The notes: a model not told the origin generated them from the letters alone. DNA of 64,000 nt from G963677085 sp963677085 (GCA_963677085.2 CAXXFH010000004.1:372001-436000); one strand, 5' to 3'. Positions 9,375 to 18,988 are shown, counted from the first letter of the stretch. Numbers and translations: made by a program.

Positions 9375-10012
9375 GCTGTCTCCTAACTCATGTGTGGTCA
9401 TGTAAGTGCCAACGATCAGCGGTGCCCCATGCTAGTGGCAGTCGCAGACCATGTAAGAAAACATAGGTCATCCGTACCGGTCGTCAAACGTAAAGATCGT
9501 GATGCCGGAACCGGAGGCCGTGATACCAGAGCCGGGAGGCGGAGCCGATTTTCTTGAGTCGCGGTATCTCGCCGGTTGCCGCCGACCCGCCGTTGGTTTT
9601 TCACCGCCTGCCGACGGGCAATTTCCATGGCAGCAACGACCATTTGGCCGGATTCCCAAAATCGGCGTCTGAGGTTCCGATTGTGACGTCGACACCGGTC
9701 ATTTGGCAGTCACATCGCCAAACGACCCACCTTCCTGCGGTTGAATCGGCGGATCGCCGCAGGCGGCATCCATATCATCGCTAGATTCGCATCGGTCCGT
9801 GGCCATAAAACGTTGTGGTAAGTGGTGCTTTCGCGGCCTATCGTCGTCTGATTCAACTCCCGGCCGATAAACGTAACCTATAGTTACCGCAAGAGCGAAG
9901 TGCTGGCAGCATGGACACTGAAATCGCCATGGAAAGCTGCCGAAATACTGTAATGAGCGGTCCATGGACGGCAGACTAGTTTCGCAACCTCCTAAGACGA
10001 AGGAGTAGACCT
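9375..10012. promoter_or_regulatory. divergent region cheY / cheW
   Basis: A 638-bp spacer carrying the leaders of both divergent chemotaxis transcripts. Near its right end, AAGGAG at 10000-10005 serves the GTG start of cheW. GCCGATAA at 9863-9870 matches the -10 octamer of flagellar sigma28 promoters, but the -35 position is poor, so I do not call a promoter. On the minus strand at about 9470-9690 there are short protein-like stretches in different frames that could be remnants of a small gene. Confidence 0.35.
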
Positions 10013-10522
10013 GTGTCAACCGCACAAGAGACTCCGGTACAAGAGACAGGCTTTACCGAAAACACTGGCACCATGCAATTGGTGAGCTTCCGTCTCGCCC
10101 AAGAAGAATACGGGATCGAGATTACCAAGGTCCAGGAAATCATCCTGATGGGTGAAATCACCCGTGTCCCTCAGACACCCAATTACATCAAAGGGTTGAT
10201 CAACCTTCGCAGCACGGTTATTCCGATTGTCGACCTGCGTTTGCGGTTCGGCCTATCGGAAGAAGGCACCACCGACGAAACGCGGATCATGGTCGTCAAC
10301 GTGGCGGGCAAAACGATCGGCATTATCGTCGACGCCGTCAGCGAAGTGCTGCGAATCACCCAGGACCAGATCGCTCCGCCGCCGCCAACAGTTGCCGGCC
10401 TCGGACGTGAGTATCTGACCGGCCTGGTGAAACTCGATAATCGCCTGCTGATCCTGTTGGATATCGACAAGATCCTAGGCGCAGAAGACTTTGCGGCGAC
10501 CGAGGCCTTCGCTGGTCTCTAA
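10013..10522 (+). CDS. cheW: chemotaxis adaptor CheW
   Basis: A 169-residue CheW: an about 20-residue Gln/Thr-rich leader, then the CheW SH3-like fold (MQLVSFRLAQEEYGIEITKVQEI, TPNYIKGLINLRSTVIPIVDLRLRFG in separate stretches). It docks CheA onto receptors. The start is GTG at 10013 with AAGGAG 7 nt upstream. It is followed by a 603-bp spacer before cheR, so it may have its own transcript. The protein has the standard CheW length and no fused receiver. Confidence 0.94.
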   Translation: MSTAQETPVQETGFTENTGTMQLVSFRLAQEEYGIEITKVQEIILMGEITRVPQTPNYIKGLINLRSTVIPIVDLRLRFGLSEEGTTDETRIMVVNVAGKTIGIIVDAVSEVLRITQDQIAPPPPTVAGLGREYLTGLVKLDNRLLILLDIDKILGAEDFAATEAFAGL

Positions 10523-11125
10523 AGACTCGCAGCACGACAAAAAAGAGGACATCGGATAAGCCGGAAATGTTTTCCACCGAGACCGGACATGCCGCCTGAC
10601 GGCGTCCTGCTCTCAGTCGCCACAACAACCGGTTTTTCGCTCGGTAGGTTGCTTTGGCAGCGCAATCCGAGGCCTTGTCCAACGACAGTCGGAGAACATC
10701 GCGGGGAGGCTCTATTGAAGATTGCCTATTGAAGATTGGTCCTGGCCGACCGTTCAACGAATACGCAAGCATCAATGTTCCTCCCCGCCCTCCGCCCGGA
10801 ACCCGGGCGAACGACACGGGGCAGACATGAGCATCGAAGCACCATCCCGCGGCACTCCACATTCCGCCGCTCGCTCTGCACCAGTTGATCGTTCGCCCAC
10901 CGATCGAGCTACGCGCCAACCACCTTTACCCACCAACTGCCCACCTCACAGCCAGCACTAACCCACCACGCTCGCAAGACGCAGCTAACAGAACGCCCCA
11001 CGACCACGCGATTTCGCCCGCCGGTGAGAAAGCCGCACGACAATGACTGTCGGCAGTTTCGCGCCAGGGCGAACGAGCCCCCATTAACGTTTAATCCTCC
11101 AACCGGTGAATAGGGAAAAGGATCC
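10523..11125. other. spacer between cheW and cheR
   Basis: 603 bp with no credible gene on either strand. It contains a 12-bp direct repeat (TATTGAAGATTG at 10713-10724 and 10727-10738, 2 bp apart). AAAAGGA just upstream of 11126 is the cheR ribosome-binding site. No clear promoter motif was found. Confidence 0.4.
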
Positions 11126-12007
11126 ATGCAGATTCCCGAATTGGAAATTGCCGCGATCACGGCAGCCAACTTGGAACAGGTCTCCGATAAGGAGTTAGCC
11201 AAGTTTGCCGATTTGATTTACTCGCGTACCGGCATTCGCGTGTCGCCGCAGAAGAAAACTCTTCTGTCGAATCGGTTGCGTCGGCGTCTTCGGAAAACGG
11301 GCATCACCAGCTTTGCCGACTACTACGACCACCTGAAACGCCTGCGGCCAAACGATCCCGAATGGGATGCCTTCCTCCAGGAAGTCACCACCCACGAAAC
11401 CTACCTATTCCGCGACGAACAACAGTGGAAATGGTTTCGCAACACCTACCTGCCGGAATGCGTGGCAGCCGCCCGGGAAGGCAAAGCTAAACGTACCTTG
11501 CGCATCTGGTCGGCAGCTTGCAGTACGGGCGACGAAGCCACAACGATTGCCACATGTATCGCCGACTGTTTGCCGGACTACCGGCAATGGAACGTCGAAA
11601 TCTTGGGGACCGACATCGGAATCGGCGCCGTCGAACAGGCACGCACCGCCGTGTTCGGCGAACGAGCCATGCGTCTGGTGCCCGAAAGCTACCGCCAACG
11701 CTTCTTCCAGAAGGCGAAAGACAGCAACATCTGGCAAGCGAAACCCATACTGACCGACATGTTGAAGTTTCGGCAGCACAACCTGATGGATCCCATGCGG
11801 GAACGCCCCTTTGACATGGTGTTTCTCAAGAACGTACTGATTTACTTCGATGCCAAATCGAAGGAAACCGTGATGAACCATATTCGTGCGGCCGTTCGCC
11901 CGCAAGGGTTACTGGTCGCAGGAGCTGCGGAAGGGATCGCCGACATGATTCGGGACTTCACGCGGATTCAGCCATGGCTTTACCGCAACCCGTTGATTTC
12001 GAAGTAA
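11126..12007 (+). CDS. cheR: chemotaxis protein methyltransferase CheR
   Basis: SAM-dependent methylation of glutamates on chemoreceptors. 293 residues, the usual CheR length, with an N-terminal helical domain (about 20-85, including GIRVSPQKKTLLSNRLRRRL in part) and the Rossmann methyltransferase domain (about 90-290; SAACSTGDEATTIA binds SAM, and TDIG and FLKNVLIYFD follow). The usual GEEPYS loop reads GDEATT here. The start ATG follows AAAAGGATCC. No methylesterase gene cheB is found with it, which is unusual and suggests demethylation is encoded elsewhere or replaced by CheD/CheC control. Confidence 0.94.
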   Translation: MQIPELEIAAITAANLEQVSDKELAKFADLIYSRTGIRVSPQKKTLLSNRLRRRLRKTGITSFADYYDHLKRLRPNDPEWDAFLQEVTTHETYLFRDEQQWKWFRNTYLPECVAAAREGKAKRTLRIWSAACSTGDEATTIATCIADCLPDYRQWNVEILGTDIGIGAVEQARTAVFGERAMRLVPESYRQRFFQKAKDSNIWQAKPILTDMLKFRQHNLMDPMRERPFDMVFLKNVLIYFDAKSKETVMNHIRAAVRPQGLLVAGAAEGIADMIRDFTRIQPWLYRNPLISK

Positions 12008-12099
12008 CGTTAGAAACCCGGACCTTGCAGCTTTCCACGATGCTCCTGTTGAATGCCCTCCTTCATTAACCACTTGGCCCACAATAGTCGGAGTGAGCG

Positions 12100-15000
12100 A
12101 TGAGCGAATCCGAAGCCGTCGCACGAGACGAATTCTTCGATAGCCTGTTAGGCGATTTTCTCGACGAGTCGGGACAACTCCTCGACCGTCTAAACGAAAA
12201 TCTCCTGCAGCTTGACGAATGGGTACGCAGTCTCGACGACAACCACCATCAGCGCTGCGACGATGAGTTGATGAACGAAATGTTCCGCTCTGCCCATAGC
12301 CTCAAGGGGCTCTCGGCAATGCTGGGGCTAACCGACATCAACCAGCTTACCCATAAGATCGAAAACGTCTTCGACGCTGCCCGAAAAGACGAACTCTACA
12401 TCAACGGTGATTGTGTCGAATTGATGTTCCAGGCGATCGACCGGCTGGTAAGCCAAGTCGATGTACTGAAGGATCCCGACGCAGAACCCATCGAGTGCGA
12501 GTCTATCGTTTCCAGCATCGGACAACTGCTCGAATCGGCCGGCGCCGCCCGCGAACAGACGTCCCAAGCGGACGCGGAAAAGGCATTGGGTGATCTCGTC
12601 GCGGAAGCTGCGGCTACGCCTACCGCACCGCTGGTCGAAAGCGCACCCGACGAAGCGGAAACCCCGGCCGAGGCATCGGTGCAACCCCTCGAACAACCGG
12701 TCGCTGCTGGAGCCGTAACGGAACCCGACGGTATCGCCGCGGATGACGCCGCCGGCAGCAATGCTGTCGTAAGTGACGCCGTCGTGAATGACGCAGTCGA
12801 AGGCGACGTCGACGAACATGGCTCCGACGACGTAGCGATGGCTGCTGACGACGTCGTCGAAATCGAGAATTTCTTTGACAACATCGAAGATGAAGTCGAC
12901 CTTCGGTCGAAATACCTATCGATCTTCATTGACGAAGCCGACATCTCTATCGACCAACTCAACGAAACCCTTCTGGCAATCGAAGACGAGGGCGGTCCCG
13001 AAGCGGTCGAGATGCTTCTGGTCACCTCGCATCGCATCAAGGGTTCGGCAGCTTCGGTCGGACTGAACCGATCCGCGAAGCTTGCTCACATGATGGAGGA
13101 CCTCCTCCAATACATGCGAGACAACTCACTTTCGTTAACACCGGAATTGACCGACGCTCTGCTGCAAGGCACCGACGCGCTGCGGCAGTTCTGTGAGGCG
13201 CTCAAGCAAGGGAACAATATCTCCACTGGATTCCAGGAAGCGGCCCAAACGCTCCTGCTGGCAGAAAAGTCCTTGATTTCGAGCCAAGAAAGTCCGCCGA
13301 CTTCCAACTCGGAAGCGTCCCAAACCGAAACACCCACGGCTGAGCCTCTCGCGGCTGAGTCTCCCACAACTGAGTCTCCCACGGACGAGCTTACCACGCC
13401 CCAGCCGGCATCGGTACCCGATGCGCTGCGTCAGACCGTGGCGTCGATGACCGCCGACCCAGACTCCACCTTGGTCGGATGCGTGGTCTTCCAACATGAC
13501 TTACCGCTTGTGGGTCTCAAAGCGCGTTTGGTCTTCGAGAAGCTCTCGAACCTGGGCGACGTGATCTACTTCGATCCCCCGGCCGAAACGCTCGACGACC
13601 TCGATACCATCGAAGCGATTCGCTTCGGCTTAGTAACTGAAAAGCCGATCGAACTGACTATCCAGCAGACACGCATCGCGGGGGTCAACGACACATGCAT
13701 CGAACACCTGCACGCCAAGCGTGCGGCAAGCCCCTCGACAACTGCGAAACCCACAGCCAAACAACCGGCAGTCGAGCAACCCACCGCTAGCAACGCCACG
13801 CCCGCGGCTTCCACACCGGCGGCTCCCACCTCCCCGATCAAGCCCGCAGCTCCGGCCACCAAAGGTGCAGTCGCCAGGCCAGCCAAACGCGCAACCCCCG
13901 TCGCCGCCACAACCGGTTCGTCAAGCAAACCTACGGAAACGCTTCGCGTCGATATCGAACGTCTCGACCAGTTGATGAATCTGGCGGGCCAATTGGTGAT
14001 TAACAAGGCGCGATTCACACAAATCGGCGACAGCTTGAAGTCCGTGTTGGCCAACAAGCAATCGTCACAAACGATCAACAATATCTTCAACACGCTGCAA
14101 AAGATCAGCAACGCCGACAATCGGCAAAGCACCGATCTCCAAGCCGAATTGGAGAACGTTCGTAGCCAGGCTCGTCGGATCCAAAACGATTTGGAAACGA
14201 TCCGCCGCGACGTTGAAGTACTTAGCAAAGTCCGGGGGTCGGTGAACGACCTCTTCGAAACAATCCACCAACTGGACCGCGTTTCCGACGGAATCCAGCA
14301 AAGCGTGATGGACACGCGCATGGTACCCATCGGACCGCTGTTCACGCGGTTCAAACGCGTGGTCCGCGACATCACCCGCACCAACGGCAAGACCATCAAC
14401 CTGGTCATCAACGGCGAGAAGACCGAGTTGGATAAACGGATGATCGACGAACTCGGCGATCCGTTGATTCACATGGTCCGCAACTCGGCCGACCACGGCA
14501 TTGAACTGCCGGAAGTCCGGGAAGCCGCCGGAAAGCCGCGACAGGGTACGGTAACTCTGGACGCCTTCCACCGAGGTAACAGCATCATTATCCAGGTTCG
14601 CGATGACGGCAAGGGGCTCGATCCCGAAGGCATCAAACGCAAGGCCCTGGAAAAGGGAATCGTTACCGAAGCCGATCTGGAGAAGATGACCCGACAACAG
14701 GTCTTCCAGTTGATCTGGGAACCGGGACTCAGCACGGCGGAAAAGGTAACCGAAGTCTCCGGTCGCGGTATGGGTATGGACATTGTGAAGTCGAAGATCG
14801 AAGACATCAATGGAACCATCGATCTCGACAGCGAACCAGGCCGTGGGACCACGATCACCGTCAAACTGCCGCTCACCTTGGCGATCCTCCCCAGCCTGAT
14901 GGTCGAAATCGACCGCGACACGTTCGCCATGCCGTTGGAGTCGGTCGTTGAAATCGTCAGTGTCGGCAAAGAAGACCTAAGTACGGTCCATGGTTGCTGG

Positions 15001-15327
15001 ACTGCCCGCGTCCGTGGCCGCGTAATCTCGACCGTGCACCTGAGTGAAATCTTCACCTGGGCTCAAACCACCAATGGGGTCGAACGTACTAACATCGAAG
15101 AAACGACGCTGGTGATTGTCGGCGAAGAAGGTCGTGAGATCGGCTTGGCCGTTGATCGTGTTCTCGGAGAAGAAGATATTGTCATCAAATCGATGGCCGA
15201 GAACTATCGTAACGTGCCCGGCATCGCAGGAGCAAGCATCCTGGGTGACGGGAGAGTTTCATTGATCCTCGATTTGACCGCACTGATCGAAATGACTTCC
15301 GGCTCGTCGGCCAACGTCGTTTCCTAG
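12100..15327 (+). CDS. cheA: chemotaxis histidine kinase CheA with two Hpt domains
   Basis: A 1,075-residue CheA, much longer than the usual about 650. Domain order: Hpt 1 (residues 1-115, phosphoacceptor His66 in FRSAHSLKG), an acidic/Ala-rich linker, Hpt 2 (about 250-360, His311 in TSHRIKGSAAS), a Pro/Thr/Glu-rich linker, a P2-like region (about 440-540), an Ala/Pro linker, the P3 dimerisation helices (about 615-735), the HATPase domain (N box HMVRNSADHG, G1 DDGKGLD, G2 GRGMGMDIV) and a C-terminal CheW domain (about 925-1070). It phosphorylates CheY proteins and is probably co-transcribed with cheC, which starts 10 bp downstream. Confidence 0.95.
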   Translation: MSESEAVARDEFFDSLLGDFLDESGQLLDRLNENLLQLDEWVRSLDDNHHQRCDDELMNEMFRSAHSLKGLSAMLGLTDINQLTHKIENVFDAARKDELYINGDCVELMFQAIDRLVSQVDVLKDPDAEPIECESIVSSIGQLLESAGAAREQTSQADAEKALGDLVAEAAATPTAPLVESAPDEAETPAEASVQPLEQPVAAGAVTEPDGIAADDAAGSNAVVSDAVVNDAVEGDVDEHGSDDVAMAADDVVEIENFFDNIEDEVDLRSKYLSIFIDEADISIDQLNETLLAIEDEGGPEAVEMLLVTSHRIKGSAASVGLNRSAKLAHMMEDLLQYMRDNSLSLTPELTDALLQGTDALRQFCEALKQGNNISTGFQEAAQTLLLAEKSLISSQESPPTSNSEASQTETPTAEPLAAESPTTESPTDELTTPQPASVPDALRQTVASMTADPDSTLVGCVVFQHDLPLVGLKARLVFEKLSNLGDVIYFDPPAETLDDLDTIEAIRFGLVTEKPIELTIQQTRIAGVNDTCIEHLHAKRAASPSTTAKPTAKQPAVEQPTASNATPAASTPAAPTSPIKPAAPATKGAVARPAKRATPVAATTGSSSKPTETLRVDIERLDQLMNLAGQLVINKARFTQIGDSLKSVLANKQSSQTINNIFNTLQKISNADNRQSTDLQAELENVRSQARRIQNDLETIRRDVEVLSKVRGSVNDLFETIHQLDRVSDGIQQSVMDTRMVPIGPLFTRFKRVVRDITRTNGKTINLVINGEKTELDKRMIDELGDPLIHMVRNSADHGIELPEVREAAGKPRQGTVTLDAFHRGNSIIIQVRDDGKGLDPEGIKRKALEKGIVTEADLEKMTRQQVFQLIWEPGLSTAEKVTEVSGRGMGMDIVKSKIEDINGTIDLDSEPGRGTTITVKLPLTLAILPSLMVEIDRDTFAMPLESVVEIVSVGKEDLSTVHGCWTARVRGRVISTVHLSEIFTWAQTTNGVERTNIEETTLVIVGEEGREIGLAVDRVLGEEDIVIKSMAENYRNVPGIAGASILGDGRVSLILDLTALIEMTSGSSANVVS

Positions 15328-15337
15328 GAGGCGAAAA

Positions 15338-15955
15338 ATGAACAATTCACCAAGCACGACCAACCCAAAATTGAACGTGCTCCACCAACTCCTGACGTCC
15401 GCGACCCATGATGCCTCGGCAGCCATGTGCCGCTGGACCGATGGACTTATCACCCTCAGCCTAGACGAAGTCCGCGAGATTCCCCTCGAAGACGTCTGCA
15501 GCGAGCTCAACCTCGGCGATGATCTGCTCACGATGGTCGTGCTCAGCCTCGAGGGCGAACGGGGCGGGGAAATGATCCTGACCTTCGACGAAAAGAATGG
15601 CCGCCAGTTGGCAGCCTCTCTGCTGAGACGTCCCGTTTCCGATTCGCCCGAATGGTGCGATCTGGAAAAGTCGGCACTCACGGAAACCGGAAACATCCTG
15701 GGCTGCGCATACATGAACGCCATTACCCGGCTGATCGACCACGAACTGGTCCCTTCGCCGCCGTATTTTATTCAGGATTACGGGGCAAGCGTACTGCAGC
15801 AGGCCCTCATGGCTCAAGCGCTCACCAATGACGATGCGCTCGTCTGCCGAACCGGGTTCCACCGCGAAGGTGAAGAACTCAACTGGCGGGTACTGTTCGT
15901 TCCCACCGAAGGCATGCGTCGTGCCATGGAGTCGGCGCTGCACAGCTCGCCATAG
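15338..15955 (+). CDS. CheC-like CheY-P phosphatase
   Basis: A 205-residue protein with a single CheC/CheX/FliY active-site helix: residues 112-127 read SALTETGNILGCAYMN, giving the ExxN pair Glu116 and Asn119 that inserts into CheY-P. Classical CheC carries two such motifs; I see only one clear copy. It lies 10 bp after cheA and 47 bp before cheD, the CheC-CheD neighbourhood seen in other bacteria, where CheC stimulates or is regulated by CheD. An upstream GGAGG (in CTAGGAGGCG) is an excellent ribosome site. Confidence 0.85.
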   Translation: MNNSPSTTNPKLNVLHQLLTSATHDASAAMCRWTDGLITLSLDEVREIPLEDVCSELNLGDDLLTMVVLSLEGERGGEMILTFDEKNGRQLAASLLRRPVSDSPEWCDLEKSALTETGNILGCAYMNAITRLIDHELVPSPPYFIQDYGASVLQQALMAQALTNDDALVCRTGFHREGEELNWRVLFVPTEGMRRAMESALHSSP

Positions 15956-16002
15956 TTTGTGTGACGACCGCTGCGATAAAGACACTCAAAGGTGACAATA
16001 AA

Positions 16003-16494
16003 ATGGCATCCGTGCGCGTAGTCAAACCACCATGTGATACGTCGGTCGGAATGGGGCAAATCGCTGTCGCCAAAGGTCCCGCTCGTCTGACAGCCGTGTT
16101 GGGCTCCTGTATCGGTGTGGCCCTTTACCACGAAAGGCTGCACCTCGGTAGCTTGGCTCATGTTGTACTTCCCAAACCCAGCACGCGGGCGACCCCGCCG
16201 GGGAAGTTCGCCGAAACGGCCATTCCCGAAATGATTACTCTCCTGGAGAAACAGGGAGCGAATCGGGCCGGCCTGAAAGCTAAAATAACCGGCGGCGCCT
16301 GCATGTTCGGTACCACCGGACCTATGCAAATCGGTAACGCCAACACGGAAGCCGTTTTACAGGCCTTGCAGGCCGCTCGGATTCCCGTAGTTGCCCAAGA
16401 GACCGGCGGTAATAAAGGACGACGCATTCACCTGGACTGCCAAACCGGAGTCGTCACCGTCGATTGCGTCGGGGCCCCGTCAAAAACACTTTGA
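16003..16494 (+). CDS. cheD: chemoreceptor glutamine deamidase CheD
   Basis: Deamidates specific glutamines on chemoreceptors and, in CheC-bearing systems, partners with CheC. The 163-residue protein has the catalytic Cys36 in LGSCIGVALYHE and the His53 of GSLAHVVLP, followed by KITGGACMFG. The frame could start at a GTG at 15961, but the ATG at 16003 has AAAGGTGA at a good distance and begins where the family does. It lies directly after the CheC-like gene. Confidence 0.93.
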   Translation: MASVRVVKPPCDTSVGMGQIAVAKGPARLTAVLGSCIGVALYHERLHLGSLAHVVLPKPSTRATPPGKFAETAIPEMITLLEKQGANRAGLKAKITGGACMFGTTGPMQIGNANTEAVLQALQAARIPVVAQETGGNKGRRIHLDCQTGVVTVDCVGAPSKTL

Positions 16495-16650
16495 CGTGCC
16501 CCCCTAGAATATAGCCACGAACAAAAAAACAGACGATATACTTGATCGTATGGGGCAAGGTCGCGTTAACCCGCTGCAAGCCGCGAGTTTATAACCTACC
16601 ACGTTGTCCCTCGAAATCGCCAAACACTCTGGCACGAGGAGCCGCTTATC

Positions 16651-17037
16651 ATGGCGAAAACGCTATTGGTTACCGACGATGCAATGATCATTCGGGAGCT
16701 GATCAAGGATGCAGCCACCGAAGCGGGGTGGGAAATTGTCGGGGAAGCCACCAACGGCCAAGAAGCCATCGACCGATATGAGCAACTCCGCCCCACCGCG
16801 GCCACGCTCGATCTGGTGATGCCACAATACGATGGACTACATGCCCTGCGGGGAATCCTTGCCGCCGACCCCGAGGCCAAGGTCGTCGTCGTCAGTGCCC
16901 TGGAACAAACTGCGGTACTCAAAGAGGCCTTCCACATCGGCGCCTCAGACTTCCTAGTGAAGCCCTTCGACAAAAAGGTGCTTATCGAGACGCTGGAAAA
17001 CTTGCTCCACAAGGCGGTCGTCGGCAGCGACGTTTAA
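16651..17037 (+). CDS. CheY-like response regulator
   Basis: A second single-domain receiver of 128 residues with Asp9/Asp10, phosphoacceptor Asp54 (ATLDLVMPQYDG), Ser82 and Lys104 (FLVKPF). It resembles the CheY proteins that sit at the end of CheC/CheD-type operons. It starts 156 bp after cheD with AGGAG upstream of the ATG and ends 11 bp before the convergent PHA-system gene. Together with cheY at 9 kb it gives CheA at least two possible phosphate acceptors. Confidence 0.92.
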   Translation: MAKTLLVTDDAMIIRELIKDAATEAGWEIVGEATNGQEAIDRYEQLRPTAATLDLVMPQYDGLHALRGILAADPEAKVVVVSALEQTAVLKEAFHIGASDFLVKPFDKKVLIETLENLLHKAVVGSDV

Positions 17038-17048
17038 GCCGCGCGTTC

Positions 17049-17351
17049 TCAGGTCAACAGATTGCCGAACTCTTCGCGAATTCGCTGCTCGATAGCTCCC
17101 TTAAACATCATCGCAGCCAAGGGAAGACTGGCGTCGAGTTTCACGTGTTCTTCGCCCACCTCGACAGTACCAGCAACCTTCATCCCCATGGCCTTGAAGC
17201 CGAACGACAAGCTGCCGTCGTTCCATTGCTCATCGAAGTCGCTCACGTGGTCACCAAACTGAACGCGTGCCGCATTGAACTTCTTCTGGAGCCGTCGCCG
17301 CGCCTCGTCTTTGCCCAGGCTGTGTGTTGTCTCCATCACGAATTTCGGCAT
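17049..17351 (-). CDS. polyhydroxyalkanoic acid system family protein
   Basis: A 100-residue protein matching the small PHA granule-region family: starts MPKFVMETTHSLGKDEARRR, central GDHVSDFDEQWNDG, then alternating beta strands and a C-terminal helix (IEQRIREEFGNLL). Members are often near polyhydroxyalkanoate genes, but none is found here; the biochemical function is unknown. It is convergent with the cheY-like gene, with an 11-bp gap. Confidence 0.75.
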   Translation of the reverse strand: MPKFVMETTHSLGKDEARRRLQKKFNAARVQFGDHVSDFDEQWNDGSLSFGFKAMGMKVAGTVEVGEEHVKLDASLPLAAMMFKGAIEQRIREEFGNLLT

Positions 17352-17698
17352 AACGCAATACCTCTCTCGCTCACCCTGTTGGAATTCTTACACAAAACGC
17401 ACACAGCATCTGGCCCCCCTAGTTCAAGGTTGGCTGGTGCCACGGGCAGTTTGTATGCCCGCGTTCACCACTGGCTGACAAGCAGCCAGTGGCACCTAAA
17501 CCGTCATTCGGGGTTTGACGCGGCACTGGTCGCTAATCCGTGCGTCGTGTGCGCACACGTTAACTACCGGCGAGACACCCAAGCACCGAAAAGCCCTGCC
17601 GCCTGCTCCTACAAATTCTAACGAACGCCGGCTTCCGTACCTAGTCCATACTCAACGTCACGTCGGGCAAACGGCACGGTCCGGCTGCCGAGGTTGCC
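17352..17698. other. spacer with dispersed repeat
   Basis: 347 bp without a credible gene. It holds the repeat copy at 17436-17496, and at 17526-17565 a CTGGTCGCTAA segment joined to a GCGTCGTGTGCGCACACG stretch that resembles 8768-8805. Confidence 0.5.
17436..17496. repeat. dispersed repeat, GGTGCCACGGGCAG...GCAGCCAGTGGCACC family
   Basis: A 61-bp copy running from GGTGCCACGGGCAG to GCAGCCAGTGGCACC. It has the same two-block layout as 7141-7200 and, in opposite orientation, 39421-39482. The ends GGTGCCAC and GTGGCACC are inverted, so the unit can fold back on itself. Confidence 0.75.
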
Positions 17699-18544
17699 CT
17701 ACGCCAGGATCTTCGTCTTCAGATCGTTGAGTAGCTTGATCCCGCCGCCGATTTCTTCTTTTTGGCGCTCGCGATCCTGGGGAATCTCACGTTCGATGGT
17801 TAGCGGTCCGTCGTAGCCGATTTCCTTGAGCGTCGCCAGGAAGCTTTCGAAGCCCACATCCCCCTGCCCCAGCGGCACCTCTACCCCCCACTCCTCCCCA
17901 GGCTTACTTGCCCACTTGGCGTCTTTGCAGTGGACACTACGAACATATTTCCCCACTTTCTTGAGGGCTTCGATCGGTTCACCCGACCCGTAGAGGATCA
18001 TGTTGGCGGGATCGAAATTCACAAACAGATTATCGCGGTCCACATCGGCCAGAAACTGCAGCAAGCCGTCGGCGGTCTCCTGCCCGGTTTCCAGGTGCAG
18101 ACGCTGCCCATTGCCGCGGCAGTGGTCGCAAACGTCTTGAGTAACCGAAACCACATCGCGATAAAGCGAGCCAGGAGCGTCGTGAGAAATGAACCCTAGA
18201 TGCAGCGCCACGGCGTCGACCCCAAGCAACCGTGCAAAGTCGGAAATCTCCGTCATCTCCCGCGCTCGGGCAGCCCGCGTCTCCGGCGGCACCAAGCCAA
18301 TAGTCTTTGCCGTGGTCGGAATATCGGCGTAGCTTTCCCCTTCGAATCCGCCGAAGACCACCGAAATGGTAATCCCCAACTCCTTCAACCTGGCAAGGAA
18401 CTCCTCAGCCTTTTCGGCCGTTCGTGTCGCTTGTTGGGGTGCATGGAGATGGACAGTTGGCACGCCCAACTCGTGTGCTACTTCCAAATGCACCCCCAAA
18501 CCGGCATCGATACTCGCAAACACGCCAAGCGGCCATTTCTCCAC
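17699..18544 (-). CDS. sugar phosphate isomerase/epimerase (TIM barrel)
   Basis: A 281-residue AP-endonuclease-family-2 TIM-barrel protein, the class that includes hydroxypyruvate isomerases and ketose 3-epimerases. Family features are the conserved metal-ligand segments HLHAP, ALHLGF, HLETGQE, NFDPANM, SVHCKDAKW and a late TIERE. Substrate is unknown. The start is GTG at 18544 with AAGGAG 7 nt upstream. It stands alone, divergent from the universal stress protein. Such proteins are abundant in planctomycetes with many carbohydrate-catabolic genes. Confidence 0.85.
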   Translation of the reverse strand: MEKWPLGVFASIDAGLGVHLEVAHELGVPTVHLHAPQQATRTAEKAEEFLARLKELGITISVVFGGFEGESYADIPTTAKTIGLVPPETRAARAREMTEISDFARLLGVDAVALHLGFISHDAPGSLYRDVVSVTQDVCDHCRGNGQRLHLETGQETADGLLQFLADVDRDNLFVNFDPANMILYGSGEPIEALKKVGKYVRSVHCKDAKWASKPGEEWGVEVPLGQGDVGFESFLATLKEIGYDGPLTIEREIPQDRERQKEEIGGGIKLLNDLKTKILA

Positions 18545-18988
18545 GGCTCTCTCCTTCTTGTCAGGGAACTCACGTTGATGAATTCGGTGAATTACGACGG
18601 GTCACAGCAGCAAAGACGTTCACGGCACCGCCTCCCGCTCGCCCCCAGCGACAGGACGGCTCAACCCTTCCAGGATCACAAAAACCGATTTCGCCCGCCC
18701 CGTTTTTACCAGACCAGTCGCGGGGTGGTCAACCGACCCTATGGGAGCGTGGCTTCAGATGTCCCGCCCAACAGCCAACCGATCTACGGGCCTCGGCGTG
18801 GTGTCTGCGGCCACCCGAGGTTGGCAAATCGCTTACCAGAAGTCGATGTATGGCCCAACGTCGTCGTCTTCGCCCCCCCACAGGCTTGAAGGTCCCTAGG
18901 CCGATGCATACAATTTTTGGCGCTGAAGTGTATCATCGCGATGTTTCAGTGGCTTTCCATGGCACACTCGCAATAAGGGGGCACGGCC
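18545..18988. promoter_or_regulatory. divergent spacer, isomerase / universal stress protein
   Basis: 444 bp between divergently transcribed genes. Open frames across it lack coding character. It must hold both promoters; I could not place them. AAGGGGG just upstream of 18989 is the stress-protein ribosome site. Confidence 0.35.

Noticed and set aside
9416..9695. Short minus-strand open frames with protein-like stretches upstream of cheY
   Set aside because: Candidate peptides (e.g. ATG near 9716 and 9643) lie in different frames and none has support beyond composition; could be remnants.
9863..9870. GCCGATAA, a sigma28 -10-like octamer upstream of cheW
   Set aside because: No matching -35 box at the proper distance and it is about 140 bp from the gene.
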